Positions 1 through 2,327 of a DNA stretch of 5,310 bases are shown here, piece by piece. The stretch lies in contig URYX01000131.1 of assembly GCA_900552225.1 (NCBI GenBank), positions 1 through 5,310 of the forward strand, in the 5' to 3' direction. The DNA comes from an uncultured Oscillospiraceae bacterium. Its GTDB lineage: Bacteria > Bacillota > Clostridia > Oscillospirales > Acutalibacteraceae. Below the pieces are notes generated by a model. It did no database searches. It was not told where the DNA came from and saw only the letters and a program-made list of their open reading frames with translations. The position numbers and the translations under genes were made by a program. How positions within the stretch are numbered: position 1 is the stretch's first letter; each line of letters begins with the position of its first letter.

Positions 1-8
1 AATTTATG

Positions 9-116
9 CTGTTTTTGCGGCCTACGGACTTTTTTGACAGTCCGAAAAAGGCAGAGCATTCATTTGCTCTGCCTTTTTGACGACGCTTTGCTGTCTTTTC
101 GGCCTGCGGCCTTTTC
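9..116. repeat. Imperfect direct repeat pair flanking a terminator
   Basis: Two related 26-base units lie at 9-34 and 91-116, 82 bases apart. By hand alignment they match at about 21 of 26 positions; both read CTGT, a T-rich stretch, CGGCCT, CGG and a run of T. The first unit also forms part of a small hairpin (CGGACT at 25-30 with AGTCCG at 39-44). The terminator at 45-78 sits between the units. The function is unknown. It could be duplicated intergenic sequence or the remnant of a small dispersed repeat. The similarity is clear by eye but short. Confidence 0.45.
45..78. terminator. Bidirectional intrinsic terminator
   Basis: A perfect 13-bp inverted repeat (45-57 with 66-78) surrounds an 8-base loop. 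It has a GC-rich core (GGCAGAGC / GCTCTGCC) flanked by five A on the left and five T on the right, so it makes a stem plus U tract when transcribed in either direction. It lies about 60 bases beyond the stop of the minus-strand metalloregulator gene and is its likely terminator. It may also end a plus-strand gene that lies to the left of the window. Confidence 0.85.
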
Positions 117-140
117 CTCCGGTATCTGCCTGCGGCTCCG

Positions 141-530
141 TCAGACGGAGGGCCCGGACACCTCAAGCTGTGTCCGGATGTGCTTTTTGAGGGCCTCAAA
201 GGAGGCATCGCTGATATCATGCTCGATTTTGCAGGCATCCTCCGTGGCGGTGGTGCTGTCCACCCCGAGCCATATCAGGAACTGGCTCAGCAGCGTGTGC
301 CGCTCGTACATTTTCTGCGCTACCTCGAGGCCGGCCTCCGTGAGGGTGATGTATCCGTTCGGGTCCACCACGATATATTCGCCTTTCTTCAGCAGGCCGA
401 CGGCGCGGCAGACACTGGGCTTGGAAAAACTCATATATTCGGCCACGTCCAGGGAACGCACGGCGCCGTGCTTCTGATAGAGGATGTAGATGGTTTCGAG
501 ATACATTTCACCGGATTCCTGTAAATGCAC
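141..530 (-). CDS. DtxR/MntR-family metal-dependent transcriptional repressor
   Basis: This 129-residue protein is a DtxR/MntR-family cytoplasmic repressor: in this family a bound divalent metal (Fe or Mn) drives dimer binding to operators of metal uptake or homeostasis genes. Residues 8-55 form the winged helix-turn-helix (EMYLETIYIL, then SLDVAEYMSFSKPSV), with wing YITLTEAG at 60-67. The metal-binding/dimerisation part follows (about 70-118). Likely ligands are Met9, His78, Cys100, Glu103 and His104, the last three in ACKIEHDIS. The Met/Cys pair matches the iron sensor DtxR (Met10, Cys102, Glu105, His106) rather than Bacillus MntR, which has Asp8. The length is MntR-like: the C-terminal SH3-like domain of DtxR/IdeR is absent. 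The GTG start is chosen because AAAGGAG lies 8 bases upstream and the family N-terminus begins there. The gene stands alone, divergent from rnpB. Family assignment is firm; the metal and the targets are inferred, so no symbol is given. Confidence 0.9.
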   Translation of the reverse strand: MHLQESGEMYLETIYILYQKHGAVRSLDVAEYMSFSKPSVCRAVGLLKKGEYIVVDPNGYITLTEAGLEVAQKMYERHTLLSQFLIWLGVDSTTATEDACKIEHDISDASFEALKKHIRTQLEVSGPSV

Positions 531-538
531 GGCGACCT

Positions 539-545
539 CTCCTTT
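539..545 (-). promoter_or_regulatory. Ribosome binding site deciding the GTG start of the metalloregulator
   Basis: On the minus strand the sequence reads AAAGGAG, then an 8-base spacer, then GTG at 530-528. This strong Shine-Dalgarno supports the GTG start over the next in-frame ATG (Met9), which would remove the conserved N-terminal residues before the first helix. Confidence 0.8.
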
Positions 546-569
546 CCGTTGATCGGTATTCTGTATTCG

Positions 570-579
570 ATATGCATAT
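570..579. promoter_or_regulatory. Candidate operator palindrome at the metalloregulator start site
   Basis: ATATGCATAT is a perfect 10-base palindrome lying at about the predicted transcription start of the minus-strand promoter (-10 box at 585-590). Many DtxR/MntR-family genes are autoregulated by binding near their own promoter, so an operator here is plausible. The symmetry does not extend well beyond the 10 bases, and AT-rich promoters produce such palindromes by chance. Confidence 0.3.
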
Positions 580-584
580 TATTT

Positions 585-613
585 AGTATATCACGCGGTG
601 CAGGAAAATTCAA
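585..613 (-). promoter_or_regulatory. Sigma-A promoter of the metalloregulator gene
   Basis: On the minus strand, TTGAAT (complement of 608-613) is followed by a 17-base spacer and TATACT (complement of 585-590). Both hexamers are close to consensus with ideal spacing. The predicted start is near 578, giving a leader of about 48 bases before the GTG. It diverges from the rnpB promoter, with the two -35 boxes about 50 bases apart. Confidence 0.8.
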
Positions 614-630
614 GCAGTCGGAGGGGACTC

Positions 631-644
631 TTTAAAAATTTTTT
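631..644 (+). promoter_or_regulatory. A/T tract upstream of rnpB, possible UP element
   Basis: TTTAAAAATTTTTT lies about 53-66 bases upstream of the predicted rnpB start. Stable RNA promoters often carry A/T tracts that contact the RNA polymerase alpha subunit. This one is at the far end of the usual range and is separated from the -35 box by a G-rich stretch (645-658), so its role is uncertain. Confidence 0.3.
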
Positions 645-662
645 GGCGGCGGGGGCGAACGA

Positions 663-691
663 TTGACAAAACAGGAAAATGCGGGTACAAT
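663..691 (+). promoter_or_regulatory. Consensus sigma-A promoter of rnpB
   Basis: A perfect -35 box TTGACA (663-668), a 17-base spacer and TACAAT (686-691) predict a start at about 697-698. That is exactly where helix P1 of the RNase P RNA begins, so promoter and RNA end support each other. A near-perfect promoter fits a constitutively abundant structural RNA. Confidence 0.9.
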
Positions 692-696
692 AGAGA

Positions 697-1039
697 ATAT
701 GAGTGAGCTGAACAATCGCGTGCATCCCTTGCGGGATGTATGAGGAAAGTCCGAGCATCGCAGGGCGGGATAACGGCTAACGGCCGCCGAGGGTGACCTC
801 AGGGAAAGTGCAACAGAGAGATACCGCCTGCGCACGCGCAGGTAAGGGTGGAAAGGCGAGGTAAGAGCTCACCGGCGCACAGGAGACTGTGCGGCCATGT
901 AAACCCTATCCGATGCAACGCCGACTGAAACGATACACCGGCCCGGTGTGTTTCGACGGGCGGCTTGAGCTGTCTGGCAACAGGCAGTCGAGATAGATGA
1001 TTGTTCACGACAGAACTCGGCTTACAGGCTCACTCATAT
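697..1039 (+). ncRNA. rnpB: RNase P RNA, bacterial A type (about 343 nt)
   Basis: This is the catalytic RNA of ribonuclease P, which with the RnpA protein removes the 5' leader from pre-tRNAs. The ends pair as helix P1 (697-708 with 1028-1039). P2 pairs GAACAATC (710-717) with GATTGTTC (999-1006). P3 is the GCATCCC/GGGATGT hairpin near 722-739. Conserved blocks are GAGGAAAGTCCGAGC (742-756), ACAGAGAGATACC (813-825), GAGGTAAGAGCTCACC (858-873) and the 3' block around CACGACAGAACTCGGC, whose CTCGG (1016-1020) pairs with CCGAG (751-755) in P4. A P15/P16 arm at 919-962 indicates the A type. The size is at the small end for this class. One oddity: the L15 internal loop appears to lack GGU, the sequence that pairs with tRNA CCA ends. 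The exact ends are set from P1 and the promoter. Confidence 0.97.
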
Positions 1040-1050
1040 TTTGCCCATCA

Positions 1051-1066
1051 GGCGGAGCAATCCGCC
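1051..1066 (+). other. Small GNRA-loop hairpin after rnpB
   Basis: GGCGGA (1051-1056) pairs with TCCGCC (1061-1066) around a GCAA tetraloop. No T run follows, so it is not a terminator by itself. It lies 11 bases after the rnpB P1 helix and may stabilise or define the 3' end of the primary transcript before processing. Confidence 0.5.
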
Positions 1067-1072
1067 AAGAGA

Positions 1073-1133
1073 CCGGCTCCCGTCTGCTGCCCTGTTGAAA
1101 CAACAGGCGGCGGGCGGGGGCCGGCCGCTTTTT
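1073..1133 (+). terminator. Long hairpin with T run, probable rnpB terminator
   Basis: Positions 1073-1097 pair with 1101-1124 as a roughly 24-bp stem with an AAA loop. There is a single bulge (C1090) and a few G-T wobbles. The outer stem is CCGGCTCCCG with CGGGGGCCGG; the inner stem is CCTGTTG with CAACAGG. The stem is followed by CCGC and TTTTT (1129-1133). The offset of a few bases between stem and T run is slightly loose for an intrinsic terminator, but position and orientation fit termination of rnpB before the separate ispG promoter. Confidence 0.65.
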
Positions 1134-1200
1134 GCCCACAGGACCCGGTGTGCGCCGACGACAAAATCTTCAAATCCCCGACGATTTCCGCGGGATGGGG

Positions 1201-1229
1201 TTGCAGGGGCGCGGGGCGTATGTTATAAT
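1201..1229 (+). promoter_or_regulatory. Extended -10 promoter of the ispG-polC operon
   Basis: TTGCAG (1201-1206), a 17-base spacer and a perfect TATAAT (1224-1229) preceded by TG one base away (TGTTATAAT) make a strong extended -10 sigma-A promoter. The predicted start is near 1236, giving a leader of about 29 bases before the ispG ATG. It lies beyond the rnpB terminator, so ispG-polC does not depend on rnpB read-through. No riboswitch or leader structure fits in so short a leader. Confidence 0.8.
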
Positions 1230-1245
1230 ATTCTTCATATTAAGC

Positions 1246-1253
1246 AGAAAGGG
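1246..1253 (+). promoter_or_regulatory. Ribosome binding site of ispG
   Basis: AGAAAGGG ends 11 bases before the ATG at 1265. Two in-frame GTG codons (1253 and 1259) lie closer. The first overlaps the binding site and so cannot be served by it; the second would have a 5-base spacing. ATG 1265 gives the N-terminus typical of IspG and is preferred, with GTG 1259 the main alternative. Confidence 0.6.
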
Positions 1254-1264
1254 TGTGCGTGCGA

Positions 1265-2314
1265 ATGGAGCGCCGTGTGAGCCGGAAGGTATGGGTCGGG
1301 TCGGTGGCCGTCGGGGGAGATGCTCCGGTTTCGGTGCAGTCGATGCTGAATGCTCCCGCTGCGGATGTCGAGGGAAACGTGCGTCAGGCGCGTGCCCTGC
1401 AGGAGGCGGGCTGTGAGATCGTGCGCGTGGCGGTGCCGGACCGCGAGGCGGTACGGCTGATTCCCGCGCTGAAGGAGGCTGTCCCGATTCCCGTGGTGGC
1501 GGATATCCATTTTGATTATAAAATTGCGTTGGACTGTGTGGCGGCCGGTGTGGATAAAATCCGCATCAATCCCGGCAATATCGGAGACGAGAGCCGCGTC
1601 AAGGCCGTAGCGGACGCGTGCCGCACACATCACATCCCGATTCGGATCGGGGTCAACTCCGGCTCGCTCGAAAAGGAGATTCTGCGCCGGTACGGCAGCC
1701 CGACGGCGGAGGCTATGCGCGACAGTGCGCTGTACCATGCGCATCTGCTGGAGAAGTACGGCTTTGAGGATATTATTCTGTCCCTGAAATCCTCGCGTGT
1801 CGAGACGATGGTAAGAGCGTATGAGCTGACGGCGGAGGCCTGTCCGTATCCGCTGCACATCGGAGTGACCGAGGCGGGTACGCCCCGGATGGGACTGATC
1901 AAGTCGGCGGCGGGGCTCGGCTCGCTGCTGCTGCACGGAATCGGGGATACGCTGCGGATTTCACTGACGGCGGACCCGGTCGAGGAGGTGCGTGCGGGGA
2001 TCGATCTGCTGAAGGCCATCGGGCTGCGCGGCGGGGAGCCGATGCTGGTTTCCTGTCCGACCTGCGGCCGTACCTCCATTGACCTGATCGGGATTGCCGG
2101 TGAGGTGGAGGAGCGGCTGCGGAACGTGCACAAGCCGATCACCGTGGCGGTGATGGGCTGTGTCGTCAACGGGCCGGGTGAGGCCCGGGAGGCGGATATC
2201 GGACTGGCGGGCGGAAACGGCCGGGCCGCGATTTTCCGCCGCGGAGAGGTGCTGCGGACGGTGGATGAGGCGGATGCCGTCGAGGCGCTGATGGAAGAAA
2301 TCAATAAGCTGTAA
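1265..2314 (+). CDS. ispG: 4-hydroxy-3-methylbut-2-enyl diphosphate synthase (flavodoxin/ferredoxin type)
   Basis: IspG (GcpE) reductively opens 2-C-methyl-D-erythritol 2,4-cyclodiphosphate to HMBPP, the penultimate step of the MEP isoprenoid pathway. It is a cytoplasmic [4Fe-4S] enzyme fed electrons by flavodoxin or ferredoxin. The 349 residues match the compact two-domain bacterial form, without the insert domain of plant enzymes. The N-terminal TIM barrel (about 10-240) carries VGGDAPVSVQSM, DIHFDYKIAL, KIRINPGNIG, RIGVNSGSLEKEIL, HIGVTEAGT and GIGDTLRISL. The C-terminal cluster domain carries SCPTCGRTSID (Cys264, Cys267) and MGCVVNGPGEA (Cys299, Glu306), the expected three Cys and one Glu ligands. 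Near the N-terminus SMLNAP stands where E. coli has SMTNT. The gene is led by its own promoter and followed after 13 bases by polC, so the two are probably co-transcribed. Identification is secure; the start could be GTG 1259. Confidence 0.97.
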   Translation: MERRVSRKVWVGSVAVGGDAPVSVQSMLNAPAADVEGNVRQARALQEAGCEIVRVAVPDREAVRLIPALKEAVPIPVVADIHFDYKIALDCVAAGVDKIRINPGNIGDESRVKAVADACRTHHIPIRIGVNSGSLEKEILRRYGSPTAEAMRDSALYHAHLLEKYGFEDIILSLKSSRVETMVRAYELTAEACPYPLHIGVTEAGTPRMGLIKSAAGLGSLLLHGIGDTLRISLTADPVEEVRAGIDLLKAIGLRGGEPMLVSCPTCGRTSIDLIGIAGEVEERLRNVHKPITVAVMGCVVNGPGEAREADIGLAGGNGRAAIFRRGEVLRTVDEADAVEALMEEINKL

Positions 2315-2316
2315 AC

Positions 2317-2320
2317 GGAG
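2317..2320 (+). promoter_or_regulatory. Ribosome binding site of polC
   Basis: GGAG lies 7 bases before the ATG at 2328 and begins 3 bases after the ispG stop codon. The tight packing with no room for a promoter or terminator supports one ispG-polC operon and fixes the polC start. Confidence 0.75.
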
Positions 2321-2327
2321 AAACGGC

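Noticed and set aside
136..150. Hairpin CTCCGT-CAG-ACGGAG at the stop of the metalloregulator gene
   Set aside because: The stem is only 6 bp and no T run follows in either direction. The strong hairpin at 45-78 is the better terminator.
180..524. Plus-strand open frame of 114 codons opposite the metalloregulator
   Set aside because: The minus strand encodes a clear DtxR/MntR protein with promoter and ribosome binding site. The plus frame is its complement and has no homology signal.
1253..1264. GTG 1253 as the ispG start
   Set aside because: It overlaps the AAAGGG binding site and would add four residues (MCVR) before the usual IspG N-terminus. ATG 1265 is the better choice.
1001..1280. 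Short plus-strand open frames overlapping the rnpB 3' end and the intergenic region
   Set aside because: They overlap a structural RNA, its terminator hairpin and the ispG promoter, and lack ribosome binding sites.
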